Shown here: positions 1-8,601 of the stretch, in pieces
Layout: every line of letters starts with the position of its first letter
Numbering within the stretch: position 1 is the stretch's first letter
Assembly: GCA_910588825.1 (NCBI GenBank)
Contig: CAJURF010000039.1
Coordinates: forward strand, 1 to 32,711
DNA length: 32,711 bases
Source of the DNA: an uncultured Lachnospiraceae bacterium
GTDB taxonomy: Bacteria; Bacillota; Clostridia; Lachnospirales; Lachnospiraceae
Direction of reading: 5' to 3'
Notes under the pieces: model-generated
What the model saw: the letters and a program-made list of their open reading frames with translations, nothing else
The model's database searches: none
Told to the model about the DNA's origin: nothing
Position numbers and translations under genes: made by a program

Positions 1-52
1 TAAAATCCCGTGGGTAGTGATACCCGTACCGGTTCGATTCCGGTCTGCGGCA
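1..52 (+). tRNA. tRNA-Leu (anticodon UAA), 3' half only
   Basis: The window opens inside a class II tRNA. Bases 1-3 read TAA in anticodon position, followed by AA and the 3' anticodon stem TCCCG. A long variable arm with a GGGTA/TACCC stem (12-25) is typical of Leu or Ser tRNAs. The T arm is ACCGG-TTCGATT-CCGGT (29-44), then the 3' acceptor strand CTGCGGC and discriminator A at 52. The CCA tail is not encoded. The long variable arm with UAA and discriminator A supports leucine. The 5' half lies outside the window. Confidence 0.88.
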
Positions 53-60
53 CTTTTGAG

Positions 61-95
61 AAAGACTTATTTCGTGAGAGAATAGGTCTTTTTTT
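61..95 (+). terminator. Rho-independent terminator after tRNA-Leu
   Basis: AAAGAC-T-TATT (61-71) pairs with AATA-G-GTCTTT (81-91) around a short loop and runs into seven Ts. It sits eight bases after the tRNA end and would terminate the tRNA transcript. Confidence 0.85.
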
Positions 96-128
96 GCTTT
101 TGATGAAAGCAGTTTTGAGGAAGGAGCG

Positions 129-539
129 GTGTCTGAGTTTATGGATAAAGAGAAAAATTACAAAAAAATTTTAGAGGATTATTCTTTTGAAGTGTTCTGG
201 AAAGACGAGCTGACTGCCCAGGTGAGTGTAGAAGGCTCCCAGGTTCATGTGGTCCGCCATATCAGGCATCCCCTGAGACAGCTTTTTGCGGCAGATGAAA
301 TGACCAGAAATCAGCTGAATAAGATTCTGGAACTTCGCTGCTGGGACAGGGGAAGACCGGATATCTATGAGATTCTGGAGCTGCTGGGGTTAAAGGAATA
401 TAACCCGTATGAAATTGTAAAGAAGACCCATGGGGTATCCTGGAACGATTATATATGGTTCCGGTTTCCAGGGGAAAATTTGACAAGTAAAGATGTGTTG
501 GTGAGGTGGTTTCATGTTCCGGGAAAAAATGGGAAATGA
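129..539 (+). CDS. conserved hypothetical protein, about 136 aa
   Basis: I do not recognise a characterised family. The product is a small soluble protein with no signal peptide or membrane segment, and mixed charge. It contains an NQLNKILELRCWDRGRPDI stretch near residues 60-78 and an aromatic-rich KTHGVSWNDYIWFRFPGE segment near residues 99-116. The GTG at 129 is the longest start, with GAGG eight bases upstream. An ATG at 141 (MDKEKNYKK) is an alternative with AAGGAG fourteen bases upstream. It stands alone between the tRNA terminator and the comM promoter, so no function can be drawn from context. I believe similar short ORFs occur in other Lachnospiraceae, but this is from memory. Confidence 0.7.
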   Translation: MSEFMDKEKNYKKILEDYSFEVFWKDELTAQVSVEGSQVHVVRHIRHPLRQLFAADEMTRNQLNKILELRCWDRGRPDIYEILELLGLKEYNPYEIVKKTHGVSWNDYIWFRFPGENLTSKDVLVRWFHVPGKNGK

Positions 540-616
540 ATACCTGGTCTCCGGCCTGCTGGCATATTCCGATTTGAAGGAAGACAGCAATTTATAAAAA
601 GTTCAGAATTTATATC

Positions 617-645
617 TATTAATATAGAAGAAACTATGGTATAAT
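617..645 (+). promoter_or_regulatory. extended -10 sigma-A promoter for comM-dprA
   Basis: TATAAT at 640-645 is preceded by TG one base upstream (637-638), an extended -10 element. The -35 at 617-622 (TATTAA, 17-bp spacer) is poor, as is common with extended -10 promoters. The roughly 130-base leader to the comM start contains an imperfect CAAAAAGC/GCTTTTTG hairpin near 680-720 of unknown meaning. Confidence 0.6.
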
Positions 646-785
646 ACCCCAATATCTATAAAACTACTTTCGGCACATTGCGCAAAAAGCTGTTTTCACT
701 GTTTTTTGTCAGCGCTTTTTGGTGTGAAGGCCGTCTTATAATTTCCAGAAGCATTCGCTTCACAATAAAAATCACGGAGGAAAAA

Positions 786-2327
786 ATGTTCAGCAGTATA
801 TATTCTGCGGCTGTCACAGGCATGGAGGTGGTGCCGGTGCAGGTGGAGGCAGATGTAAGTGACGGCCTTCCGGTATTTTCCATGGTAGGCTATGTGAACT
901 CCCAGGTGAAGGAGACCCAGGACAGGGTGCGCACGGCGCTGCACAATAAGAGGCTGGGGCTTCCCGCAAAGCGCATAACGGTGAATCTGGCGCCGGGAGA
1001 TGTAAGAAAAGAGGGGACAGGGTATGACCTTCCAGTGGCGCTGTGCATCTTAACGGCACTGGGCAGGATTCCCGGGAAATATCTGCAGGGGGTTATGGCC
1101 GCCGGAGAGCTGGGCCTTGACGGGAGAGTGAAAGGAATCTGGGGAATTCTGCCCATGGTACAAAAGGCCAGGGAAGCCGGCTGCCAGGTATGTATGGTTC
1201 CGCGGGAAAATGAAAAAGAAGGACGTTTAATAGACAACATCCGGGTAGTGGGGGTGAAAGATATTGCAGAGGCGGTGGAGTGGCTGAGGCAGGGGCGGCC
1301 CATGCAGGATAACAAAGAACCGGAACATGTGGAAACTGAGCTGGAAAGTCCAGAGGAAACTGTGGACTTCTCCGACATCCGGGGACAGGAAGGGGCAGTG
1401 CGGGCTACATTGATTGCGGCGGCGGGCATGCACAATCTGCTGTATATAGGCAGTCCGGGTTCTGGAAAGTCCATGATGGCCAGGCGCATCCCCGGTATCC
1501 TTCCGCCCCTTGCCAGGGAGGAAAGCCTGGAACTTACAAAAATCTACAGCATTGCAGGGCTTCTGTCAAAAGACCACCCCGTGATACAAAAGCGTCCGTT
1601 TCGCAGTCCTCACCATACCATTTCACCTCAGGCGCTGGCCGGGGGAGGGCGCAGTCCGCGGCCGGGAGAGATCACTCTTGCCCACAATGGAGTTTTGTTC
1701 CTAGACGAGCTGCCGGAGTTTTCCAGAAAAAGTCTGGAGATTCTCCGCCAGCCGCTGGAAGACCGATGTGTTTATATTTCCCGTGTGCAGGGGACTTACG
1801 TATTTCCGGCGGGCTGTATGCTGGCTGCGGCCATGAATCCCTGTGCCTGCGGCTATTATCCAGACCTGGGGCGCTGCCGCTGTACCCCGTCAGAGGTGAA
1901 GCGCTATCTGGGAAAGCTCAGCGGCCCCCTGCTTGACAGGGTGGATGTGTGTGTGGATATCCGGGAACCCACATATGCACAGATGGCCCAAAGCGGCAGG
2001 GGCATTTCCTCAGAGGAACTGCGAAGAAAAGTGATACAGGCGCAGCGGGTTCAGGAGAAACGTTACCAGGGGACAGATATTCGGTTTAACAGCCAGCTGG
2101 ACGGCAGAAACGTGGAGGATTACTGTGTTATGACAGAAGGTTCCAGACAGTGGATGGAGCGCATTTACACGAAGCTGAGGCTGAGTCCCCGGGCCTATCA
2201 CAGAATCATAAAGGTATCCCGGACCATAGCGGATCTGGACCAGTCGGAATTGATAGAGGATATCCATGTGCAGGAGGCATACGGTTACCGGATGGCCCAG
2301 GGAGGTGTCTATGATTCGATATATTGA
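786..2327 (+). CDS. comM: ComM/YifB-family Mg-chelatase-like AAA+ ATPase
   Basis: This is a YifB/ComM-type AAA+ ATPase of 513 aa, the usual family length. In naturally transformable bacteria ComM is a helicase that promotes branch migration of incoming DNA; the role in Clostridia is inferred. The N-terminal ChlI-like domain (about 1-170) has the family stretch VNLAPGDVRKEGTGYDLP. The Walker A motif GSPGSGKS is at residues 222-229 and Walker B LFLDELPEF follows. A Cys cluster (CACGYYPDLGRCRC) and the Mg_chelatase C-terminal domain follow. The start at 786 is chosen over an upstream in-frame codon at 678 because GGAGG lies just before it and the protein then begins with the typical MFSSIYSAAVTGME. 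Its last 17 bases overlap dprA, so the two are probably translated together as a DNA-processing pair. Confidence 0.95.
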   Translation: MFSSIYSAAVTGMEVVPVQVEADVSDGLPVFSMVGYVNSQVKETQDRVRTALHNKRLGLPAKRITVNLAPGDVRKEGTGYDLPVALCILTALGRIPGKYLQGVMAAGELGLDGRVKGIWGILPMVQKAREAGCQVCMVPRENEKEGRLIDNIRVVGVKDIAEAVEWLRQGRPMQDNKEPEHVETELESPEETVDFSDIRGQEGAVRATLIAAAGMHNLLYIGSPGSGKSMMARRIPGILPPLAREESLELTKIYSIAGLLSKDHPVIQKRPFRSPHHTISPQALAGGGRSPRPGEITLAHNGVLFLDELPEFSRKSLEILRQPLEDRCVYISRVQGTYVFPAGCMLAAAMNPCACGYYPDLGRCRCTPSEVKRYLGKLSGPLLDRVDVCVDIREPTYAQMAQSGRGISSEELRRKVIQAQRVQEKRYQGTDIRFNSQLDGRNVEDYCVMTEGSRQWMERIYTKLRLSPRAYHRIIKVSRTIADLDQSELIEDIHVQEAYGYRMAQGGVYDSIY

Positions 2328-3189
2328 AAAAGATCATCCAGAGTACCCCAAAAGGCTGAGAAAACTTCAAGGGATGCCTGCCCATCTGTATGTAAACGGC
2401 TGCCTGCCCAGGGAAGAACAGCCCACAGTGGGGATTGTGGGGGCGCGCCGCTGCACCAATTATGGAAAGCAGACAGCCCGGGAATTTGCAAGGGTCTTCA
2501 GTGATTGGGGGATCCAGGTGGTCAGCGGCATGGCCATGGGGGTGGACGGAGAATCCCACCGGGGGGCCCTGCAGGGTAAAACGCCCACCTTTGCCGTGAT
2601 GGGCTGCGGGGTGGATATCTGCTATCCTTCATGCAATGAAGATTTATTCGGCCAGATTCCGGCAAAAGGGGGAATCCTCAGTGAGTATCCCCCGGGAGTG
2701 CCTCCTGTGGGCAGACATTTTCCGGCCAGAAACCGCATTATCAGCGGGCTGTCAGATGTACTGCTGGTGATAGAGGCAAGGAAAAAGAGCGGTTCGCTGA
2801 TTACAGTGGACTGTGCGCTGGAACAGGGTAAAAGTGTGTTTGCCGTGCCGGGGAGGGTGACAGACCCACTGAGTGAAGGGTGCAACAGCCTCATTGCCCA
2901 GGGGGCGGGAATCGCATTATCTCCGGAAATGGTTCTAAATGAGCTGGGATTGGATACATATAGAACGAAGGAAAAAATAGGAGGCGGCAAAAAAAGTAAG
3001 TTGAGACTTGCAAGAGATTTGGAATTGGTGTATAGTTGTATAGGCTTCCAACCGACGGATTACGAGACATTGATTGCCCAATGCGGATATCCGCCGGGGC
3101 AGGTGCTGGCTGTTCTGACTGAGCTGCAGCTGCTGGGGCTGGTGGAAGAAGTCGGAAAGAATTATTATGTAAGACCATCGGCCAAATGA
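2311..3189 (+). CDS. dprA: DNA-processing protein DprA (Smf)
   Basis: DprA loads RecA on incoming single-stranded DNA during transformation. The 292-aa product has the Rossmann-like DprA core: VGARRCTNYGKQTAREFA, then VVSGMAMGVDGESHRGAL, and the GRHFPARNRIISGLSD signature. A C-terminal winged-helix domain (roughly residues 230-290, LAVLTELQLLGLVEEVGK) is also present. The ATG at 2311, preceded by GGAGG, is preferred over an in-frame GTG at 2266 because the upstream extension would lie entirely inside comM. The N-terminal SAM-like region is short, as in many Clostridia. A small hairpin (GGAACT/AGTTCC, 3190-3208) without a T-tract follows, so topA may be cotranscribed. Confidence 0.95.
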   Translation: MIRYIEKDHPEYPKRLRKLQGMPAHLYVNGCLPREEQPTVGIVGARRCTNYGKQTAREFARVFSDWGIQVVSGMAMGVDGESHRGALQGKTPTFAVMGCGVDICYPSCNEDLFGQIPAKGGILSEYPPGVPPVGRHFPARNRIISGLSDVLLVIEARKKSGSLITVDCALEQGKSVFAVPGRVTDPLSEGCNSLIAQGAGIALSPEMVLNELGLDTYRTKEKIGGGKKSKLRLARDLELVYSCIGFQPTDYETLIAQCGYPPGQVLAVLTELQLLGLVEEVGKNYYVRPSAK

Positions 3190-3248
3190 GGAACTATAAG
3201 AGAGTTCCAAAGCATCAAAATACAGATGTGTAATACAGGAGATAGGAC

Positions 3249-5327
3249 ATGGCAAAGTATCTGGTAATTGTGGAATCACCGGCCAAGGTGAAGACCATTA
3301 AGAAATTTCTGGGGAAGAATTATGAGGTAGCAGCTTCCCAGGGACATGTTAGAGATTTGCCAAAAAGCCAGCTTGGTATCGATGTGGAGCATGATTTTGA
3401 ACCGAAATATATTACTATTCGGGGAAAAGGCGAGCTTCTGGCAAAACTTCGTAAATCCGCAAAGAAAGCGGATAAAATATTCCTGGCTACGGACCCGGAC
3501 CGGGAAGGAGAGGCGATTTCCTGGCATTTGAAAACAGCTCTCCATACAGACGAGAGCAAAATGCACCGGATCACGTTTAACGAGATTACAAAGAATGCGG
3601 TAAAGACTTCCTTGAAGGATGCCCGTGATATTGATATGAACCTGGTGGACGCCCAGCAGGCCAGGAGGACACTGGACAGGCTGGTGGGATATCAAATCAG
3701 CCCGGTACTGTGGGCGAAGGTGAAAAGGGGTTTAAGTGCAGGACGTGTGCAGTCAGTGGCGCTGAGGCTGATTGGCGACAGGGACGATGAGATCAATGCG
3801 TTTATCCCGGAAGAATACTGGTCACTGGATGCGGTATTCGGCGTTCCTGGTGAGAAGAAGCCTTTGACTGCAAAGTTTTATGGTTATAAGGACGAGAAGA
3901 TTGCCATACACAGCCAGGAGGAAATGGACGCCATTTTAAAAGGGCTGGATGGCGCGGTTTATCAGGTGGCTGAGGTGAAAAAAGGGGAACGGACAAAGAA
4001 AGCTCCCCTGCCGTTTACCACAAGCACTCTCCAGCAGGATGCGGGCAGAGCGCTGAATTTTTCTACACAGAAGACTATGCGTCTGGCCCAGCAGCTCTAT
4101 GAGGGAGTGGATATTAAGGGCCGTGGAACAGTGGCCCTTATAAGCTATCTGCGTACAGATTCTACCCGGGTATCAGACGAGGCCAGGGACATTGCGAAGA
4201 ATTTCATTGAACAGAATTACGGCCAGGAGTACTCTGCGAAAAGGAAAAAAAGGCAGACCCAGGGAAAGAAGATTCAGGATGCCCACGAGGCGATTAGGCC
4301 CACGGACATCACATGTACCCCTGCAGAGGTGAAAGAGTCCCTGCCCAGGGACCAATACCGACTCTATCAGCTGATCTGGAAGCGGTTTATGGCCAGCCAG
4401 ATGGAAGACGCAAAATATGAGACAACTTCAGTGAAAATAGCAGCCAGCCGCGGCGATTATATATTTACAGTGGCAGCATCCAAACTTTTGTTTGATGGAT
4501 TTCTGTCCGTGTATTCCCAGGATGAGGATAAAAAGAGCGGAGTTCTCCTGGCCAAAGGCCTGGATGAGGATACACAGCTGAATCTTCAGGAGCTGGACCC
4601 CCAGCAGCATTTTACCCAGCCCCCGGCCCACTATACGGAGGCATCACTGGTGAAAGCGCTGGAGGAGCTGGGAGTAGGGCGTCCCAGCACGTATGCCCCC
4701 ACTATCACCACACTGACCAGCAGGCATTATGTGGCAAAGGAAAAGAAAAACCTTTATATTACCGAGCTGGGGGAAGTGGTGAACGGCATTATGATGCAGG
4801 CGTTCCCCTCTATTGTGGATGTGAATTTTACTGCGGCCATGGAAGCGCTGCTGGACAGCGTGGAGGACGGAAAAGTAAAATGGAAGACAGTAGTCCGCAA
4901 TTTCTATCCGGATCTAAAAGAGGCTGTGGATGCGGCCCAGCAGGAACTGGAGCATGTAGAGATTGAGGATGAGGTCACAGAGGTAATCTGTGAACAATGC
5001 GGCCGGAATATGGTGGTGAAATATGGACCCCACGGGAGGTTTCTGGCATGCCCTGGATTTCCGGAGTGCCGCAATACCAAACCGTATTATGAGAAAATAG
5101 GCGTTCCCTGTCCCATGTGCGGAAAAGAAGTGGTTTTGAAAAAGACGAAAAAGGGCCGCAAATATTACGGATGTGAGGACAATCCGGAATGTGAATTTAT
5201 GTCGTGGCAGAGGCCGTCCAAAGAAAAATGTCCTCAGTGCGGCGGGTATCTGCTGGAAAAGGGAAACAAGCTGGTATGCGCGGATGAAAAGTGCGGATAT
5301 GTGGTATTAACGGAGAAAAAGGAATAA
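3249..5327 (+). CDS. topA: DNA topoisomerase I (type IA)
   Basis: Topoisomerase I relaxes negative supercoils by a transient 5'-phosphotyrosine link. The 692-aa product has an N-terminal TOPRIM domain (LVIVESPAKVKTIKKFLG and DPDREGEAISWHL) and the active-site motif SYLRTDSTR with catalytic Tyr300. Three C-terminal four-Cys zinc-ribbon modules lie between about residues 577 and 685 (CEQCGR...CPGFPEC, CPMCGK...CEDNPEC, CPQCGG...CADEKC). This is the standard Firmicutes architecture and length. AGGAGA precedes the ATG. The gene follows dprA by 59 bases in the conserved comM-dprA-topA-codY order and is closed by a strong terminator. Confidence 0.98.
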   Translation: MAKYLVIVESPAKVKTIKKFLGKNYEVAASQGHVRDLPKSQLGIDVEHDFEPKYITIRGKGELLAKLRKSAKKADKIFLATDPDREGEAISWHLKTALHTDESKMHRITFNEITKNAVKTSLKDARDIDMNLVDAQQARRTLDRLVGYQISPVLWAKVKRGLSAGRVQSVALRLIGDRDDEINAFIPEEYWSLDAVFGVPGEKKPLTAKFYGYKDEKIAIHSQEEMDAILKGLDGAVYQVAEVKKGERTKKAPLPFTTSTLQQDAGRALNFSTQKTMRLAQQLYEGVDIKGRGTVALISYLRTDSTRVSDEARDIAKNFIEQNYGQEYSAKRKKRQTQGKKIQDAHEAIRPTDITCTPAEVKESLPRDQYRLYQLIWKRFMASQMEDAKYETTSVKIAASRGDYIFTVAASKLLFDGFLSVYSQDEDKKSGVLLAKGLDEDTQLNLQELDPQQHFTQPPAHYTEASLVKALEELGVGRPSTYAPTITTLTSRHYVAKEKKNLYITELGEVVNGIMMQAFPSIVDVNFTAAMEALLDSVEDGKVKWKTVVRNFYPDLKEAVDAAQQELEHVEIEDEVTEVICEQCGRNMVVKYGPHGRFLACPGFPECRNTKPYYEKIGVPCPMCGKEVVLKKTKKGRKYYGCEDNPECEFMSWQRPSKEKCPQCGGYLLEKGNKLVCADEKCGYVVLTEKKE

Positions 5328-5340
5328 TCTGGTTTTTAGA

Positions 5341-5374
5341 AGGTATTGTGAAAAACATGCACAATACCTTTTTT
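5341..5374 (+). terminator. Rho-independent terminator after topA
   Basis: A perfect 10-bp stem AGGTATTGTG / CACAATACCT (5341-5350 and 5360-5369) with a 9-base loop is followed by six Ts. It starts 13 bases after the topA stop and separates topA from codY. Confidence 0.92.
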
Positions 5375-5389
5375 GTATTGCAATTTTTT

Positions 5390-5404
5390 TATTATCTGAA
5401 AACA
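5390..5404. promoter_or_regulatory. possible CodY box upstream of codY
   Basis: TATTATCTGAAAACA matches 11 of 15 positions of the CodY consensus AATTTTCWGAAAATT known from Bacillus, Lactococcus and Staphylococcus. It lies about 33 bases upstream of the codY -35 element. The position suits autoregulation, but four mismatches in AT-rich DNA is weak evidence. Confidence 0.3.
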
Positions 5405-5436
5405 TAAAAAATGACCAAACAAATGAAGAATTTTTA

Positions 5437-5465
5437 TTGATTTCCCCATAATTACATGATAATAT
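5437..5465 (+). promoter_or_regulatory. sigma-A promoter of codY
   Basis: TTGATT (5437-5442), a 17-bp spacer and TAATAT (5460-5465) form a near-consensus promoter. It lies about 60 bases upstream of the codY ATG and downstream of the topA terminator. Confidence 0.8.
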
Positions 5466-5525
5466 AGAAGAAGTATTCGCACGGTTAATAAGCAGTACAA
5501 CTCAAAAAAATAAGGGAGGATAGAA

Positions 5526-6317
5526 ATGAGCGTTCAATTACTAGATAAAACGAGAAAAATTAACAAACTTCTGCATAATAATAATTCTAGTAAAGTGGTT
5601 TTCAACGATATCTGCCAGGTACTGGTGGGAACATTAAGCTCAAATATACTGGTTATCAGTAAAAAAGGGAAAGTACTGGGCGTTGGGCTGTGTCAGGGGG
5701 TCGATGAACTTACTGAACTGTTGGAGTACCAGGTGGGAAGTCATGTGGATCCATTATTAAACGAAAGATTCCTTGGAGTATTGTCCACAAAAGAGAATGT
5801 AAATCTGCAGACGCTGGGGTTTGAGGAGGAAGATGCCCATAAGAACCAGGGGATCATTAATCCCATTGACATTGGCGGCGAGAGGCTGGGCACTGTGTTT
5901 ATGTACCGGCACGACAACCCTTATGATATCGAAGATATTATCGTAAGTGAATACGGGACCACAGTGGTAGGCCTGGAGATGATGCGTTCTGTTCAGGAGG
6001 AGAATGCAGAGGAAGACAGAAAGAAGCAGGTAGTAAAATCAGCTTTCAGTACGTTATCTTTTACGGAAATGGAAGCAATCATCCATATCTTTGATGAATT
6101 GGATGGCAGTGAAGGTATACTGGTGGCGAGTAAGATTGCGGACCGGGTGGGAATTACCCGTTCTGTAATTGTGAACGCGCTGCGGAAATTCGAAAGTGCG
6201 GGAGTCATAGAGTCCCGTTCTTCTGGCATGAAAGGAACTTATATCAAAGTTCTGAACGAAGTCATTTTTGATGAATTGAAAGTGATTAAGGAAACCCGTG
6301 CGGAGACAGCTAGCTAA
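5526..6317 (+). CDS. codY: GTP-sensing global transcriptional regulator CodY
   Basis: CodY represses or activates amino-acid, nitrogen and stationary-phase genes in response to GTP and branched-chain amino acids. At 263 aa it matches the family length. It has an N-terminal GAF domain (about 1-155, beginning MSVQLLDKTRKINKLLH), a linker, and a C-terminal winged helix with the recognition stretch ASKIADRVGITRSVIVNALRK followed by FESAGVIESRSSGMKGTYI. GGGAGGA lies five bases before the ATG. It is a single-gene unit with its own promoter and terminator. GTP sensing fits with guaB lying 3 kb downstream, although that proximity need not be functional. Confidence 0.98.
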   Translation: MSVQLLDKTRKINKLLHNNNSSKVVFNDICQVLVGTLSSNILVISKKGKVLGVGLCQGVDELTELLEYQVGSHVDPLLNERFLGVLSTKENVNLQTLGFEEEDAHKNQGIINPIDIGGERLGTVFMYRHDNPYDIEDIIVSEYGTTVVGLEMMRSVQEENAEEDRKKQVVKSAFSTLSFTEMEAIIHIFDELDGSEGILVASKIADRVGITRSVIVNALRKFESAGVIESRSSGMKGTYIKVLNEVIFDELKVIKETRAETAS

Positions 6318-6318
6318 A

Positions 6319-6354
6319 GAGGAGATCCGGTTATCCGGATCTTCTTCTTTTTTT
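6319..6354 (+). terminator. Rho-independent terminator after codY
   Basis: A GATCCGG-TTAT-CCGGATC core stem (6324-6341), extended by a few flanking pairs, is followed by a pyrimidine/T-rich tail to 6354. It begins right after the codY stop. Confidence 0.88.
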
Positions 6355-6435
6355 AAAAATATGAGAAAACATGAGTATAAAGGAGAATTTTGGAAATAAT
6401 ATAAGATGAATTGGGATATATAGGAATTCATGCGC

Positions 6436-6464
6436 TTGCACAAACCTGGCAATTTTACTAATAT
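6436..6464 (+). promoter_or_regulatory. sigma-A promoter of groES-groEL
   Basis: TTGCAC (6436-6441), a 17-bp spacer and TAATAT (6459-6464). The expected transcription start near 6471 falls just ahead of the CIRCE element. Confidence 0.85.
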
Positions 6465-6475
6465 ATACCCAACAA

Positions 6476-6502
6476 TTAGCACTCGGCAAAAATGAGTGCT
6501 AG
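6476..6502. promoter_or_regulatory. CIRCE operator (HrcA binding site)
   Basis: TTAGCACTC-N9-GAGTGCTAG at 6476-6502 is the classical CIRCE inverted repeat bound by the heat-shock repressor HrcA. Only the last base departs from the perfect arm. It overlaps the start of the groESL transcript, so the operon is predicted to be heat-inducible through HrcA, which is not in this window. Confidence 0.95.
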
Positions 6503-6537
6503 TAATAAGACGATAGAATGTAAGGAGGCAATGGATC

Positions 6538-6822
6538 ATGAAATTAGTACCGTTAGGTGACAGAGTTGTATTAAAACAATTAGAAGCAGAAGAAACCACA
6601 AAATCCGGAATTGTACTGCCAGGCCAGGCACAGGAAAAACCCCAGCAGGCTCAGGTAATTGCTGTAGGACCAGGGGGAGTGGTAGACGGCAAAGAAATTA
6701 AGATGGAAGTAAAAGCAGACGACCAGGTAATCTACTCAAAATACGCGGGAACAGAAGTGAAACTGGACGGCGAAGAGTACATTATCGTAAGACAGAGCGA
6801 CATCCTGGCAGTTGTGGAATAG
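6538..6822 (+). CDS. groES: co-chaperonin GroES (Hsp10)
   Basis: GroES is the heptameric lid of the GroEL folding chamber. The 94-aa product starts MKLVPLGDRVVLKQLEAEE and carries the mobile loop (about residues 17-33, ETTKSGIVLPGQAQEK) that docks on GroEL, plus the KYAGTEVKLDGEEYIIVRQ C-terminal beta segment. AAGGAGG precedes the ATG. It is the first gene of the CIRCE-controlled operon, and groEL follows 73 bases downstream. Confidence 0.98.
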   Translation: MKLVPLGDRVVLKQLEAEETTKSGIVLPGQAQEKPQQAQVIAVGPGGVVDGKEIKMEVKADDQVIYSKYAGTEVKLDGEEYIIVRQSDILAVVE

Positions 6823-6895
6823 CCGGCGGCTGTTCACAGATAGTATCAAACTGAAATTGTAGAAATCTGAGACAGAATATGGAGGTATAGAAACG

Positions 6896-8518
6896 ATGGC
6901 AAAAGAGATTAAATTTGGCGCCGACGCCAGAACAGCACTGGAGAGCGGCGTAAATCAGCTGGCAAATACAGTACGTGTTACATTAGGACCCAAAGGAAGA
7001 AACGTAGTTTTGGACAAATCCTTCGGATCTCCGCTTATCACCAATGACGGTGTGACAATCGCAAAAGAAGTTGAGCTGGAAGACGGCTTTGAAAATATGG
7101 GAGCGCAGTTAATCAAAGAAGTGGCGTCAAAGACTAACGACGTGGCAGGTGACGGTACTACCACAGCAACAGTTCTGGCACAGGCTATGGTAAATGAGGG
7201 AATGAAGAACCTGGCAGCAGGCGCCAATCCCATCATCCTGAGAAAAGGTATGAAGAAAGCCACAGAGGCTGCTGTAGAGGCCATCACAGCCATGAGCAAA
7301 GAGATTAAAGGCAAAGAGCAGATTGCCAACGTGGCATCTATCTCCGCCGGAAGCGAAGAAGTAGGCCAGCTGGTGGCAGACGCTATGGAAAAAGTTTCCA
7401 ATGACGGTGTTATTACAGTAGAAGAATCCAAGACCATGCATACAGAGCTTGACCTGGTGGAAGGTATGCAGTTTGACAGAGGTTATATCTCTGCTTATAT
7501 GTCAACAGACATGGAAAAAATGGAAGCAGTACTGGAAGATCCCTATATCCTGATTACAGATAAGAAGATCAGCAACATCCAGGAAGTACTTCCACTGCTG
7601 GAGAAAGTAGTACAGAGCAACGCAAAACTTCTGATTATCGCAGAAGATGTGGAAGGGGAAGCTCTTACCACATTGATCGTAAATAAACTGCGCGGTACAT
7701 TCCAGGTTGTAGCTGTGAAAGCTCCTGGATATGGCGACAGAAGAAAAGCAATGCTGGAAGATATCGCTATCCTTACAGGCGGACAGGTGATCTCAGACGA
7801 ACTGGGTCTGGATCTGAAAGAAGTAGACATGGATCAGCTTGGCCGTGCAAAATCTGTAAAAGTGAAGAAAGAAGATACCGTAATCGTAGACGGACTGGGC
7901 GAGAAAGCAGCCATTGACGGCAGAATTGCTCAAATCAAAGACCAGATTGAAGAGACTTCTTCAGACTTTGATCGTGAAAAACTGCAGGAAAGACTTGCAA
8001 AACTGGCAGGCGGCGTTGCTGTTATCCGTGTAGGCGCTGCCACAGAGACAGAGATGAAAGAGGCAAAACTGCATCTGGAAGACGCTCTGGCAGCTACCAG
8101 GGCAGCTGTAGAAGAGGGAATCATCGCAGGAGGCGGTTCCGCTTATATCCATGCATCCAAAGAAGTTGCCAAGATGGCTGCTGAACTGGAAGGTGATGAG
8201 AGAACAGGTGCCAACATCCTTCTCAAAGCGCTGGAAGCACCGTTGTACCACATTGCTTACAATGCCGGACTGGAAGGCTCTGTGATCGTGAATAAAGTGA
8301 AAGAGCTGAACGCAGGCATGGGCTTTGACGCGTACAAAGAAGAATATGTGGATATGGTAGAAGCAGGTATCCTGGACCCTGCAAAAGTAACCAGAAGTGC
8401 ATTACAGAATGCGACCAGTGTTGCGTCCACACTGCTGACAACAGAATCTGTAGTATCTATCATTAAGGAAGATGTTCCTCCAATGCCAGCTGGCGGCGGC
8501 GGAATGGGAATGATGTAA
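6896..8518 (+). CDS. groEL: chaperonin GroEL (Hsp60)
   Basis: This ATP-dependent cytosolic chaperonin is 540 aa, the standard length. The equatorial ATP site is visible as TLGPKGRNVVLDKSFG and DVAGDGTTTATVLAQAM. The apical domain contains the conserved segment around AEDVEGEALTTLIVNKLRG. The intermediate and C-terminal equatorial regions include EEGIIAGGGSAYIHASKEV, and the protein ends in a short Gly/Met-rich tail (GGGGMGMM). TGGAGG lies ahead of the ATG. It is coexpressed with groES and closed by a strong terminator. Confidence 0.99.
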   Translation: MAKEIKFGADARTALESGVNQLANTVRVTLGPKGRNVVLDKSFGSPLITNDGVTIAKEVELEDGFENMGAQLIKEVASKTNDVAGDGTTTATVLAQAMVNEGMKNLAAGANPIILRKGMKKATEAAVEAITAMSKEIKGKEQIANVASISAGSEEVGQLVADAMEKVSNDGVITVEESKTMHTELDLVEGMQFDRGYISAYMSTDMEKMEAVLEDPYILITDKKISNIQEVLPLLEKVVQSNAKLLIIAEDVEGEALTTLIVNKLRGTFQVVAVKAPGYGDRRKAMLEDIAILTGGQVISDELGLDLKEVDMDQLGRAKSVKVKKEDTVIVDGLGEKAAIDGRIAQIKDQIEETSSDFDREKLQERLAKLAGGVAVIRVGAATETEMKEAKLHLEDALAATRAAVEEGIIAGGGSAYIHASKEVAKMAAELEGDERTGANILLKALEAPLYHIAYNAGLEGSVIVNKVKELNAGMGFDAYKEEYVDMVEAGILDPAKVTRSALQNATSVASTLLTTESVVSIIKEDVPPMPAGGGGMGMM

Positions 8519-8533
8519 ATCCTGAAAAGTAAA

Positions 8534-8563
8534 GGGCTGACATTGACAGATGTCAGCCCTTTT
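8534..8563 (+). terminator. Rho-independent terminator after groEL
   Basis: A perfect 10-bp stem GGGCTGACAT / ATGTCAGCCC with a 6-base loop is followed by TTTT, 15 bases after the groEL stop. Confidence 0.93.
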
Positions 8564-8601
8564 GTCTTAGAGCGTGTTATCCAAAAAGGAAAGAGGTAAA
8601 A

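Noticed and set aside
646..785. Riboswitch in the comM leader
   Set aside because: There is one imperfect hairpin but no match to a riboswitch class I can recognise.
890..1489. 199-codon minus-strand frame inside comM
   Set aside because: Antisense to the conserved AAA+ domain, Ser/Pro-rich composition typical of shadow frames in GC-richer codons.
3190..3208. Hairpin between dprA and topA as a terminator
   Set aside because: Only a 6-bp stem and no T-tract follows, so termination is unlikely.
8565..8580. AGAGCGTGT shared near 8569 and near 26,315 as IS remnants
   Set aside because: The shared word is only about nine bases and flanking sequences do not match.
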